DNA of 53,218 nucleotides from Planctomycetaceae bacterium (GTDB lineage: Bacteria; Planctomycetota; Planctomycetia; Planctomycetales; Planctomycetaceae), in NCBI GenBank assembly GCA_002722955.1, contig PBMZ01000214.1, positions 1-53,218 of the forward strand, read 5' to 3'. Within the stretch, counting starts at the first letter, position 1, and each line of letters opens with the position of its first letter. The notes under the pieces were generated by a model. The model saw nothing but the letters and a program-made list of their open reading frames with translations, made no database searches and was not told the origin of the DNA. Below, in pieces: positions 20,003 through 28,535 of the stretch. The position numbers and the translations under genes are program-made.

Positions 20003-20389
20003 TTACGCTGGTTCCCAAGGCGTTTCGACACCAAACCAAGTATTGAGGTCCGTGTACTCAAGGAACTCGACAATCAAACCGTGTTGATGAATGAAAACTA
20101 CGCGGCCAAAGTCGGATGGTTCAAACGGGCCGTAGACGACTTCCTCGCCTTCAATCGCGGCTTCTAAGTCATCCACGCGATAGGCCACGTGCGGCATGTT
20201 CCACAGTTTCCAGAGCGGCGATCCCGGTACCAAGTCGTCGGGCTTGGACTTAAAACGTAGGTACTCAATCCGTTGCGGATGCGTTCGCGGATTCGTGACC
20301 CAACACTCGCTGTCGGGAACCCAGAATTCCTCGGCCTGAGGTGAATCAACTGGTAGACCAATGTGGTCGAACTGTAATTCTTGAGTCAT
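20003..20389 (-). CDS. VOC/glyoxalase-fold protein
   Basis: The 128-residue protein has one vicinal-oxygen-chelate unit. It opens with FDHIGLPVDSPQAEEFW and continues with PHVAYRVDDLEAAIEG, closing with the metal-ligand Glu strand VEFLEYTD. Putative metal ligands are the early His (FDHIG), the His of PHVAY and the Glu of VEFLE. Such proteins act as lyases, isomerases or dioxygenases on small metabolites; here the substrate is unknown. It is the first gene of a minus-strand pair with the oxidoreductase and is divergent from a TIM-barrel gene. A palindromic TGTAAT-N4-ATTACA site lies in the shared upstream region. Confidence 0.85.
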   Translation of the reverse strand: MTQELQFDHIGLPVDSPQAEEFWVPDSECWVTNPRTHPQRIEYLRFKSKPDDLVPGSPLWKLWNMPHVAYRVDDLEAAIEGEEVVYGPFEPSDFGRVVFIHQHGLIVEFLEYTDLNTWFGVETPWEPA

Positions 20390-20424
20390 TGCTCACTCCA
20401 GATGTTAAGTCCCTGATGCCTCAC

Positions 20425-20440
20425 TGTAATTGGCATTACA
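20425..20440. promoter_or_regulatory. Palindromic candidate operator TGTAAT-N4-ATTACA
   Basis: A perfect 6+6 palindrome with a 4-base spacer (TGTAATTGGCATTACA) sits in the 102-bp gap between the divergent VOC/oxidoreductase pair and the Tat-exported TIM-barrel gene. It resembles a dimeric repressor site and is well placed to control both directions. No regulator gene is adjacent, so the binding protein is unknown. Confidence 0.35.
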
Positions 20441-20491
20441 TTCGACGTCGATGGCTACGTGAAGCACACACTACATCTGCGGAATGAATCC

Positions 20492-21394
20492 ATGCATGAA
20501 TTTGATTTCATTCAACAACGGTTGAATCGACGAACGTTTCTCCGAACCAGCATTGGCGGTGCAAGCCTTGGTTTGTGCATGGCCTCCTTGGCCGAGGATC
20601 CGAAACGCTCGTTTCACGGCGTCGTTGGCATCACGACTGGCGGCGGAGTCGGCGAACAGCGAAGACGCGGCGAGTTAAAACTGCTCGACCTACCAAAGTA
20701 CGTTCGCAACGAATTGGGCATGACGGTCATCGATCTGAACACACGATGGATCAAGTCGTCCGCACCACGCGATCTGATGAAGGTCCGTGATATTGCCACA
20801 GCCGTCGGTTGCCAATTCAGCAACTTGAAAGTCAATCACAAGTTTGGCGAGTTGTACAGCCACAACCCAAAAGAACAACAGGCCGCGTTGACCGCAGCAC
20901 AACGACTAATCGACGCCGCTCATATATTGGGGACGCGCTGGATTCGCTTCACGATAAGAGCCTCGGAAGCAAAATCACCCAAGGCACATCGCCAACTGGC
21001 CGAGTACGCTAAGCCGAAGGGCATCCAACTTCTGATCGAAAATGGAAGCAGACAAAAGGATCCCCGGGCAGTTGCTTCTACTGTCAAAGCCATCGGTGTC
21101 AACGTCGCCCCTTGCCCCGACACTGGCAACTGGGCAGACTCCACTCGAATGGAGGGTCTTCGGCAAACCTTTCCCGGTGCTGCCAGTTGCGACTTCAAGG
21201 TCTACGAACTCAACGCCGACCGCAGCCATCCTAAGTACGACTTGAAGCAATGCTTCGACATTGGCTGGCAAGCCGGATTTCGCGGGCCATGGATCATCGA
21301 GCACATGAAACCCACGACCAGCGGCTTCGCAAAGGACACGGTCTACATTCGCGAGATGCTGGCAGGCTGGATCAAGACCGCAAGCAAAAAGTAG
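20492..21394 (+). CDS. Tat-exported sugar phosphate isomerase/epimerase-like TIM barrel
   Basis: The 300-residue protein has a twin-arginine leader (NRRTFLRTSIGGASLGL) followed by a xylose-isomerase-like TIM barrel. Barrel landmarks include IDLNTRWIKSSAPRDLMKVR, LLIENGSRQ (candidate metal Glu), CPDTGNW (candidate Asp) and a final IIEHMKP. Export through Tat suggests work on an extracytoplasmic sugar or a product of it. ATG 20492 follows GGAAT; a GTG at 20459 would lengthen the leader. It is divergent from the VOC/oxidoreductase pair and probably part of the same sugar pathway. Its stop codon TAG (21392-21394) lies inside the first arm of a palindromic repeat. Confidence 0.87.
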   Translation: MHEFDFIQQRLNRRTFLRTSIGGASLGLCMASLAEDPKRSFHGVVGITTGGGVGEQRRRGELKLLDLPKYVRNELGMTVIDLNTRWIKSSAPRDLMKVRDIATAVGCQFSNLKVNHKFGELYSHNPKEQQAALTAAQRLIDAAHILGTRWIRFTIRASEAKSPKAHRQLAEYAKPKGIQLLIENGSRQKDPRAVASTVKAIGVNVAPCPDTGNWADSTRMEGLRQTFPGAASCDFKVYELNADRSHPKYDLKQCFDIGWQAGFRGPWIIEHMKPTTSGFAKDTVYIREMLAGWIKTASKK

Positions 21395-21502
21395 CCGTCA
21401 CTCTCCGAGTGACGAGCGTGCTCGAAGTCGATTCAAAGAAGAGACAGCTGCCCACCAATTCATCTGGTCCGTAAAGCTCATCACTCGGAGAGTGATGGCT
21501 AC
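21391..21502. repeat. Palindromic intergenic element, 24-nt arms (GTAGCC type)
   Basis: Arms at 21391-21414 and 21479-21502 are inverted copies that match at 22 of 24 positions (each arm starts GTAGCC and contains CACTCTCCGAGTGA). Each arm is itself a short hairpin (CACTC/GAGTG). The element lies between two convergent genes, and both use the TAG of its terminal GTAGCC as their stop codon. It may act as a bidirectional terminator or be a small mobile repeat. Confidence 0.85.
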
Positions 21503-24372
21503 TTTGAGTCCGACTTGCTGCGCAACTCATCGAACAAGTTCACCTGCGGCCAGTCGGTCACTTCATTTGCTGCTCGGTGCAAATTCCGGTCAATCGCGCG
21601 GCCCATGTGAGACGCGGACGGGCTGGTTCTGGTGTTGAACAAAGCGATGAAATTCCGGCCGTCGTGGCGGCGGATTAGGATGGTGGCTGTTCCGTTCAAT
21701 GATCCAGTGTGCCAATGATTGACCTTGCCGTTCTCCAGCAATCGGTTAATCCAACCCAATGAGTAGAAGACGTCCTTGGCCTTACCCTCGTCATCGTAGC
21801 CAGCAAGTCCTGGCGGCCGAGTATACATTTTGCTAATGCTTTGCTTCGATAACACCTTGCAAGTTTCCGGGTTATCGAACGCGGTAGCGAAGCGTGCCAA
21901 ATCAACGGCCGAGGCAATCCAGGCTCCGTGCGAGTCCATGGCTTCCAAGTACCAGGCACCGTATTGCCACGGAACTTGCTCGCCCAGATTCGCCTGAAAG
22001 ACTGATGGGCCACGATAGCCGTGATAGTAGCGGACTTCTCCAGGAGCCCTGCCAGACAAGTGCGTCTTGCCGATTCTCATCGACTGAATGCCAAGCGGCT
22101 GAAGTACGCTTTTCTTCACATGCTTTTCGTAAGAAGCACTGGTCAGCTTTTCGATCACTCGGCCTAAGAGACAATATCCATAGTTCGAGTACGCGTATCG
22201 CTCGCCCGGATCGAAATCCAATGGTTGACGCAACATGGCACGGATCACGTCATGAGGTCCGGCGGGTGCAGGCACATTCAGATCTTTCGCGAATCTAACG
22301 GACTGAAACATACCGTCGAAAGAGATCGCGCGGTCCCAGCCGCCTCGATGTTCCAAGCAGTGGCGTATCGTGATCTTTCGTTGTCGCCGATCAAACTTGT
22401 CGCCGATCTTCTTGATCTCGGCGTTGTAGTCCAGCACATCGAAAACGTTGTCATCAAGCTTCAGCTTGCCGGCTTCGACAAGTTGCAAGATGGCCACCGA
22501 TGTCACCGGCTTCGAAATGCTCGCGATGCGAAACAAGCTGGTCGCCGTCACCTTCTCACGGGATGCGATGTCGGCGTAACCGTAACCTTTGGCGAAGACC
22601 AACTTGCCATGATCGGTCACCGCCAGTGCGGCACCGGGCACGCGATGTTCTTTGATGAACGCTCGCATCATCCGGTCAAAGCTCGAAAGCCGCTCATCGT
22701 GTGTGCCTGTCGAGACAACGTGGCTGGCCATCCCTTGCCGGTATCCGGGGCCCCGCAAGACGCGACCGGGCCGACTGTCAGTAAGTTCCCCGTTCGAGAG
22801 GACAAGCGACCCGTTAACGATGACATGCTCCATCCCTTCCGATAGTTCATTCGGCTTAGAAAACGCGGCCTTGTCTGTCAGTTTTTCGTAATCGAAAACG
22901 ATGACATCAGCAGCCAAACCTTCCGCGATTCGCCCACGATCAAAGGCCAAAACATCATTGCAGGCCGCGGCAGCAGCCTGCGACACGGCTTGTTCCAATG
23001 TGATGGCTCCCAAATCACGCACGTATCGAGAAAGCAATCGAGGAAACGCACCATAGCCTCGAGGATGCGATGCGATCCGTGATCCGCCCGCTGGGCCGAC
23101 ATCCGTACAAAAGGAAACAAACGGCTGTTGCATGGCAAGAATCTTGTTCGCGTCCGTCATACTTTGAGGCAACGCAAAAGCCCCCGCCTTCACCAAGCTA
23201 AAAAACGTGTCCCATGGATCTTCGTCGACGGCCTTGGCGATTTGCTGCAAAGTTTGCCCCTTGTACTTCGAGTAGCGCGGCTCGTTGGCTTGACCAATCA
23301 CAACTCGATCCCAGTTGTGTCCGACGTGGCGATACCAGTTCTCCCAGCCACCGGTGGTTTCCATCTCTTTGCGAATTTCCGCTCGAAGCTTTTCGTCGTC
23401 CAGCTTCCGAAGCAGTTGTGGTCTGCCTTCTGCAAAGTGCCTTGGATGGATGAACGCTGCCATTCCCAGTCCATTGTTGACGTAGGGATAAATGTCGGCG
23501 GTGACTTGCCTTCCCGTTGCGCGGGCGGCTTTGATCTTGGCAATCGCCAGTTGCATCTTGCCCCAGTTTTGCCGTCCTGCTGCCTTCAAATGAAAGATGT
23601 GGACAGGCGTGTTTCCGGCCTCGCCGATTTCCAAAGCCTCGTCGATCGCTTCCAGCAGCATGTCGCCTTCGTTGCGCATGTGGGTGTAGTAGCGTCCGCC
23701 ATGTTGACCCGCAATCTTTGCCATCGCGGCGATTTCTTCCGTCTGAGCATAGACGGCCGGCGGATAGATCAGAGCAGTGGAAACTCCGATGGCGCCAGCT
23801 TCCATCGCTTCTTTGACCAGCGCTTGCATTTGTTTCAACTCATCAGCGGTTGGACGCCGGTCAACCTCGCCCAAGACGATGCGTCGCACTTGAGTGTGTC
23901 CGACTGTTTGCACAACGTTGATGGGCATACCTCGCGAGTCCAACAGTTGGAAGTACTCGGTCATCGTCGTCCAACCACGGAGCGCGTCCTGGTCCTTTGG
24001 CAGCGGTGCGGCTGAAACTCCTTCACCCGCATTGATGGTCGTTATTCCTTGAGTCAGAAGATTCAGCGCAGCCTTGGAATCTTCGAGCATTGGCGTCGCC
24101 GTTTGTCCCATCATGTCGACAAAGCCAGGAGCAACGATCAAGCCGCGAGCATCAATGACCTTACCGGCATCTTCTTTGGCAATTCGGCCGATCTTGGTGA
24201 TCTTGCCATCCGAGATTCCAACATCAGCGACGTACCAGGGAGCCCCTGTGCCATCGACGACTCGTCCCTGCTGAATGACAAGATCAAACTTCTGCTGGGC
24301 AAAGGTTGTCGTGTCGAGGACAAGCACGACAACCAAAGCAACAAACGACACATTGCGAAATAGATTCAACAT
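21499..24372 (-). CDS. Amidohydrolase (D-aminoacylase-like) fused to beta-lactamase-family serine hydrolase
   Basis: The 957-residue exported protein joins two enzymes. After a signal peptide (VVLVLDTTTFA), residues about 30-545 form a D-aminoacylase/N-acyl-D-amino-acid deacylase-like amidohydrolase: VVDGTGAPW, IVAPGFVD, ITTINAGEG, YYTHMRNEGD and IFHLKAAG. The first HxH metal motif expected after PGFVD is replaced by MMGQ. Residues about 575-945 form a class C beta-lactamase/esterase-type domain with SISK (the SxxK nucleophile, about 617), YSNYGY (the YxN motif) and HTGSLNG. The combination suggests processing of D-amino-acid-containing or peptidoglycan-like material outside the cytoplasm, but the substrate is inferred. 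The gene ends with the TAG of a palindromic repeat. About 160 bp separate it from the DUF1501 gene upstream. Confidence 0.88.
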   Translation of the reverse strand: MLNLFRNVSFVALVVVLVLDTTTFAQQKFDLVIQQGRVVDGTGAPWYVADVGISDGKITKIGRIAKEDAGKVIDARGLIVAPGFVDMMGQTATPMLEDSKAALNLLTQGITTINAGEGVSAAPLPKDQDALRGWTTMTEYFQLLDSRGMPINVVQTVGHTQVRRIVLGEVDRRPTADELKQMQALVKEAMEAGAIGVSTALIYPPAVYAQTEEIAAMAKIAGQHGGRYYTHMRNEGDMLLEAIDEALEIGEAGNTPVHIFHLKAAGRQNWGKMQLAIAKIKAARATGRQVTADIYPYVNNGLGMAAFIHPRHFAEGRPQLLRKLDDEKLRAEIRKEMETTGGWENWYRHVGHNWDRVVIGQANEPRYSKYKGQTLQQIAKAVDEDPWDTFFSLVKAGAFALPQSMTDANKILAMQQPFVSFCTDVGPAGGSRIASHPRGYGAFPRLLSRYVRDLGAITLEQAVSQAAAAACNDVLAFDRGRIAEGLAADVIVFDYEKLTDKAAFSKPNELSEGMEHVIVNGSLVLSNGELTDSRPGRVLRGPGYRQGMASHVVSTGTHDERLSSFDRMMRAFIKEHRVPGAALAVTDHGKLVFAKGYGYADIASREKVTATSLFRIASISKPVTSVAILQLVEAGKLKLDDNVFDVLDYNAEIKKIGDKFDRRQRKITIRHCLEHRGGWDRAISFDGMFQSVRFAKDLNVPAPAGPHDVIRAMLRQPLDFDPGERYAYSNYGYCLLGRVIEKLTSASYEKHVKKSVLQPLGIQSMRIGKTHLSGRAPGEVRYYHGYRGPSVFQANLGEQVPWQYGAWYLEAMDSHGAWIASAVDLARFATAFDNPETCKVLSKQSISKMYTRPPGLAGYDDEGKAKDVFYSLGWINRLLENGKVNHWHTGSLNGTATILIRRHDGRNFIALFNTRTSPSASHMGRAIDRNLHRAANEVTDWPQVNLFDELRSKSDSK

Positions 24373-24467
24373 AGCTGGCCAATCGTAAAGCGGGTGTATC
24401 GAGAGTTTTGTCGACTATACCGCTTCAGCCAGCGTAGTAGTAGCAAGGCAACTGATCGTTAGCTTTC

Positions 24468-24522
24468 GTAGCCTGACTCTGAGTCGGGTCTCAGCATTGC
24501 CCGACTCGGAGAGTCAGGCTAC
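24468..24522. repeat. Palindromic intergenic element (GTAGCCTGACTCT type)
   Basis: Arms at 24468-24488 and 24500-24522 form an inverted pair. They are identical except that the left arm lacks two Cs in the middle (ACTCTGAGTC versus ACTCTCCGAGTC). The outer ends again read GTAGCC, as in the 21391 element, and the core CTCTCCGAGT is shared, so both belong to one family. It lies between two tandem minus-strand genes and could form a stable hairpin in RNA. Confidence 0.8.
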
Positions 24523-24532
24523 AGCGCTTGGC

Positions 24533-25945
24533 TTAGGCCAGAATCTCGTCAACCACTCGACCGTATACGTCGGTCAGCCGGTAGTCGCGCCCGTGATGAG
24601 GGTACGTCAATCGCTCGTGGTCGAGACCCAAGAGATGCAAGATGGTGGCATGCAAATCGTGCAAGTGCACGCGGCCGTCGATGGGTTGGAAGCCGAAGTC
24701 ATCAGTCTCGCCGTGAACCAAACCCGCTTTGACGCCGGCACCGGCGAGAAGCGTGCAGAAGCTCTCTTGCTGATGCTCGCGGCCGTGTTTTGCGATGGGG
24801 TTGGTGCCCGAAAGATCTTGGCTCCAATAAGTTCTGCCGAACTCGCCCGAGATCATTACCAGTGTGTCTTTGAGCATTCCGCGTTGCTTCAAATCGGCGA
24901 TCAATCCCGCGATGGGCTTCTCCGAGCTAGCACAACTGGCAGGCAACGAACTGCGAATGTTGCCGTGATGGTCCCAGCCGCCCATCGTGACTTGAACGAA
25001 ACGAACACCAGCCTCGCTCATGCGGCGGGCCATCAAACAGGCCTTGGCATTTGAGTCGCATGAGGGCGTGCCGATGCCGTACATCTCTTGAGTTGCTTTC
25101 GATTCGGAAGACAGATCGACAAGGCCCGGTGCCTTAGCTTGCATCCGAAACGCTAACTCGAACGATTCGATTATGCCTTCCATCTGGGCGTCAGTCTGGA
25201 GTCGATCCAGCAGTCGTCGATTGACCTTTTGCAGAAAGTCCAAACGTCGTCGCTGAGCTTCGGTTGTCGAACCGTCGTCGCGGAGATCAGCGATGGCGGG
25301 CTCTTCGGCGTTTTGTGGAACTCGCAGTGGTGTGCCTTGATGAATGGCGGGCAAGAAACCAGAGCCATACGTTCGGCCATCGCGTGGCGGATGAATGGTG
25401 ATGTAGCTGGGCAAGTTGCGATTCTCGGTGCCGAGACCGTAACTCATCCAGGCACCCATCGAAGGTCGGGCTTCCGCGATATGACCGGTGTGAAATTGCA
25501 GCGTTGCCGGTGCGTGCGCCTTGTTGTCCGAGACGACAGCTCGCAGCATGCAAAGTTCGTCGGCAACATTCGACAGATTCGGCAACAAGTCAGAGAGCAT
25601 CATTCCAGAATCGCCCCGCGGCCGAACGGGAGCGACCGGAGCCATGGGCAAGAACTGAGACACTCCGACGCGCAACTGGCCATCATCGCCAACCGGCGAC
25701 TCGATCGGTTTTCCGTGAAGTTTGGAGATCTCTGGTTTCGGCGCGAACAAATCGCCTTGGGATGGTCCGCCGGCCAGGAAAACAAAGATCACTCGCTTGG
25801 CGCGCGCAGAGAAATGCGGAGCCCTTCTGGCGAGTGGGCTGGCCGCGTTTGCCGAACTTGCAATCAGATCACTGAGCGCCAAACTGCCCATTCCGCAAGC
25901 GGCCGATTGCAACCACTCTCGTCGAGATAATTGTGAGATATTCAT
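24533..25945 (-). CDS. DUF1501 family Tat-exported protein
   Basis: The 470-residue protein is a full-length DUF1501 member with a twin-arginine-type leader (SRREWLQSAACGMGSLAL). Family landmarks are RVIFVFLAGGPSQGDLF, GVRFVQVTMGGWDHHGN, MISGEFGRTYWSQDL, KHGREHQQESFC and the C-terminal ATILHLLGLDHERL. The fold is alkaline-phosphatase-like, with His and Asp residues at plausible metal positions; the substrate is unknown. It starts three bases after the stop of the DUF1549/DUF1553 gene, the usual two-gene arrangement in planctomycetes, so the two products very probably act together. Confidence 0.92.
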   Translation of the reverse strand: MNISQLSRREWLQSAACGMGSLALSDLIASSANAASPLARRAPHFSARAKRVIFVFLAGGPSQGDLFAPKPEISKLHGKPIESPVGDDGQLRVGVSQFLPMAPVAPVRPRGDSGMMLSDLLPNLSNVADELCMLRAVVSDNKAHAPATLQFHTGHIAEARPSMGAWMSYGLGTENRNLPSYITIHPPRDGRTYGSGFLPAIHQGTPLRVPQNAEEPAIADLRDDGSTTEAQRRRLDFLQKVNRRLLDRLQTDAQMEGIIESFELAFRMQAKAPGLVDLSSESKATQEMYGIGTPSCDSNAKACLMARRMSEAGVRFVQVTMGGWDHHGNIRSSLPASCASSEKPIAGLIADLKQRGMLKDTLVMISGEFGRTYWSQDLSGTNPIAKHGREHQQESFCTLLAGAGVKAGLVHGETDDFGFQPIDGRVHLHDLHATILHLLGLDHERLTYPHHGRDYRLTDVYGRVVDEILA

Positions 25946-25948
25946 GCT

Positions 25949-28414
25949 TCAAAGTTTCATCAAAAATTCATTGCTTGCCAACAGCGCATGACACAGTTCG
26001 GTCCACGCGTTGTCGCCCGAAACGCTCAAGAAGTCGAACGCTTCCGCCCGTTCTTCATCCGTTATCGGCCGGTTGAGTAGTGTCAGCCACAACAATCGCA
26101 TTCGTTTCGTTTCATCAGTTTCCTGCTTCATTCGCTTCGCAAGTGCTGCGGCGTGTTTCTTGACCGTCGGACTGTTCATCAGAAACAACGCCTGAGTTGG
26201 CACGGCGGTAACATTGCGTTTCCCAGTCAATTCGGACGGTTGTGCAAAGTCGAAAACGTTGCGAAGTGTTGCCGGACCAGGTTGAGCCTCGTCGCGAATG
26301 ATGGGCAAATAAATGGTTCGCTCAAATTCTTGAGACGGGCGAAAGCGGTTCAGTCAGAAATTTGGCGGGTTCACGTTTTTGGGATCGAGGCCGCCGACGT
26401 TCTCCGCGTACTCTAGCGGAATTGCCGAGCCGCGAGTGGGCGGTTGCAGTTGACCGGCGACAAAGATCATGGCGTCGCGCATTGCTTCTGCGTCCAAGCG
26501 GACTCGATTCATCCGCCAAAGCCAGCGGTTGTCGGGATCGATGGCATGTGCCGATTTGCTATGAGTGCTCGCCAGTCCGTAGGTTCGACTGAGCACCAGG
26601 TTGCGAATCAGTTTCTTTTGAGACCAGCCGCTCGCAACAAACCGCGCCGCGAGAAAATCGAGCAACTCGGGATGCGATGGACGATCACCGGGCAACCCAA
26701 AATAGTCGACGGTCCGCACAAGACCCTCGGCGAACAGTTTTTGCCAAATACGATTTACGCAGACTCGCGCTGTTAGCGGATTCTTGCCATCGGCAATCCA
26801 CTGAGCAAGTTGCGCCCGTCCACTTTGCTTGGCCGGTATCTTTGGGAGAGTGTCGGAAGCAACCTGCAAGAAACCACGCGGTACTAGACGACCCAACGCC
26901 CGAGGATTTCCCCGAATCGTGACTCGCATGTCTTTGGGATTCTCGGCATCGAACACGCCGTGAGCTTTGGCTACGGTCGGCTTGAAGAACTCTGCGTGCT
27001 CGATGTCACGGTTGAGTTGCCCGACGCGGCCAGCCTTTTGGTCTCTTTCCTTCGTCAGCTTGTCACGTTCACCCTTTGTGAGCTTGTCATTCTTGAGGAG
27101 CTGGTCGAGTTCTTTTTGGCGAGCTTGAGTTTCGCTGCGTTCCTTCTTCCAACCGGCAAGCTTTTCGGCGTGTGCCTTTTGTTGTTTCATTCGGTCTTCA
27201 GTCTGCTGCTTTGTTTCCGGCAAGTCCAGCTTATGAATATCACTCCAGACGCCTCGCGGAGTTTTGTAAATCGTCGAAGTCCCATGAAAGAAGCCCCCCA
27301 TTGCGTAATAGTCGGTCTGAGGAATGGGATCGAACTTGTGATCGTGGCAGCGTGCACATTCCAGCGTCAGCCCAAGGAACGCTTTGCCAACTTTGTTCAA
27401 TTGCTGATCGACAATGTCGACGAGCAACTTTTCTTTATCGGCTTCGACGATCTCGACATCGCCAAGAACCAGGAAGCCTGTGGCTGTCAGGTTTTCGGCT
27501 CTTTGCTGTGGGCTATCGTGTGGCAATAGGTCACCCGCTATCTGCTGGCGGATGAATTCATCGAAGGACTTATCATTGTTGAATGCGTTGATGACGTAGT
27601 CTCGATACTTCCAGGAATACTGAGCGAACACCCTGTTCGACGTACCGACTTGATCCGCATAGCCAACCAAATCAAGCCAATGGCGAGCCCAGCGTTCACC
27701 GAAGCCTTTGGAATTGAGAAGCCGGTCGACCACCTTCTCCTTGGCTTGGGGAGATTCGTCGGCAAGGAAGTCCTGAATCTGGTCGACACTGGGCGGCAGT
27801 CCCGTCAAGTCAAAGCTGACTCGTCGCAGCCAGGTGTGACGGTCGGCATCGATAACTGGTCGGATTTGTTCTTGCTCTAGCTTTGCCAGGATGAAGCGGT
27901 CCATTGCTGCCTTCGGCCATTGATCGTCTTGGACCTCGGGAATGGCGGCTTTGGCAACGGGTTGAAAAGCCCAGTGTTTTCGTCCCTCGGCAATGTCAAC
28001 CTTTTGCTGCTGTCGCGCTGTTTTGTTGACGCGAGGATCAACGGCACCCTTGGCGATCCATTGTTCCAGTTTCTTGATGGTCGCTTCAGGCAATTTGCCT
28101 TTAGGCGGCATCTGGTAATCTTCGTAACGCACCGCACTGATCAGCAGGCTTTCATCGGGCTTTCCTGGAACAATCGCCGGTCCCGTTTCGCCACCGCGGG
28201 CCCATCCACTTCTTGAGTCCAGCACCAACCCGCCCTTGGCCTTTTTGGCTTGATGGCTATGGCAGCCGTAACAGTGCTTCCGCAGGATGGGAAGAATGCT
28301 CTTGTTGAAGTCGTTAATTGCGGCTTGCTCTTCGGTAGATTGGTCTTTGGCGAATGCGCAACTCGACCAAAGAAGCAAACTGACGGCAAGAAAACTAGAC
28401 ACTTTCTGCAGCAT
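25949..28414 (-). pseudogene. Planctomycete cytochrome c/DUF1549/DUF1553 gene with an in-frame stop
   Basis: Read through, the gene encodes about 820 residues: signal peptide (WSSCAFA), PSCyt1 cytochrome-like domain (CYGCH at about 48, YQMPPKGKLP), DUF1549 (SFDLTGLPPSVDQI, RWARHWLDLVGYAD, LECARCHDH), a coiled-coil insert rich in Lys and Glu (about 400-470) and DUF1553 (NRIWQKLFAEGLV, GLPGDRPSHPELLDFLA). A TGA at 26354-26356 cuts the DUF1553 domain after NVNPPNF. The same frame then continues with LNRFRPSQEF, IYLPIIRDEA, FDFAQPSE and PTQALFLMNS to a stop at 25949. All of this is conserved family sequence. The lesion is one base from sense codons such as TGG, CGA or TCA. It is either pseudogenised or mis-assembled. 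The intact product of 686 residues would lack its C-terminal quarter. Confidence 0.85.
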
Positions 28415-28535
28415 GGTGATCCTCGAATCATCACGTCTTTGGCGCGACGTTAATCAATCGATGATATCAGTTTGGCAAGCGAGAATCACCCATTGATGTC
28501 ATCACAGCGACGCTCCCGCCATGGTAGCAATATGA

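Noticed and set aside
21391..24522. The similar palindromes as a CRISPR array
   Set aside because: The copies are 3 kb apart, are inverted pairs and have no regular spacers or cas genes.
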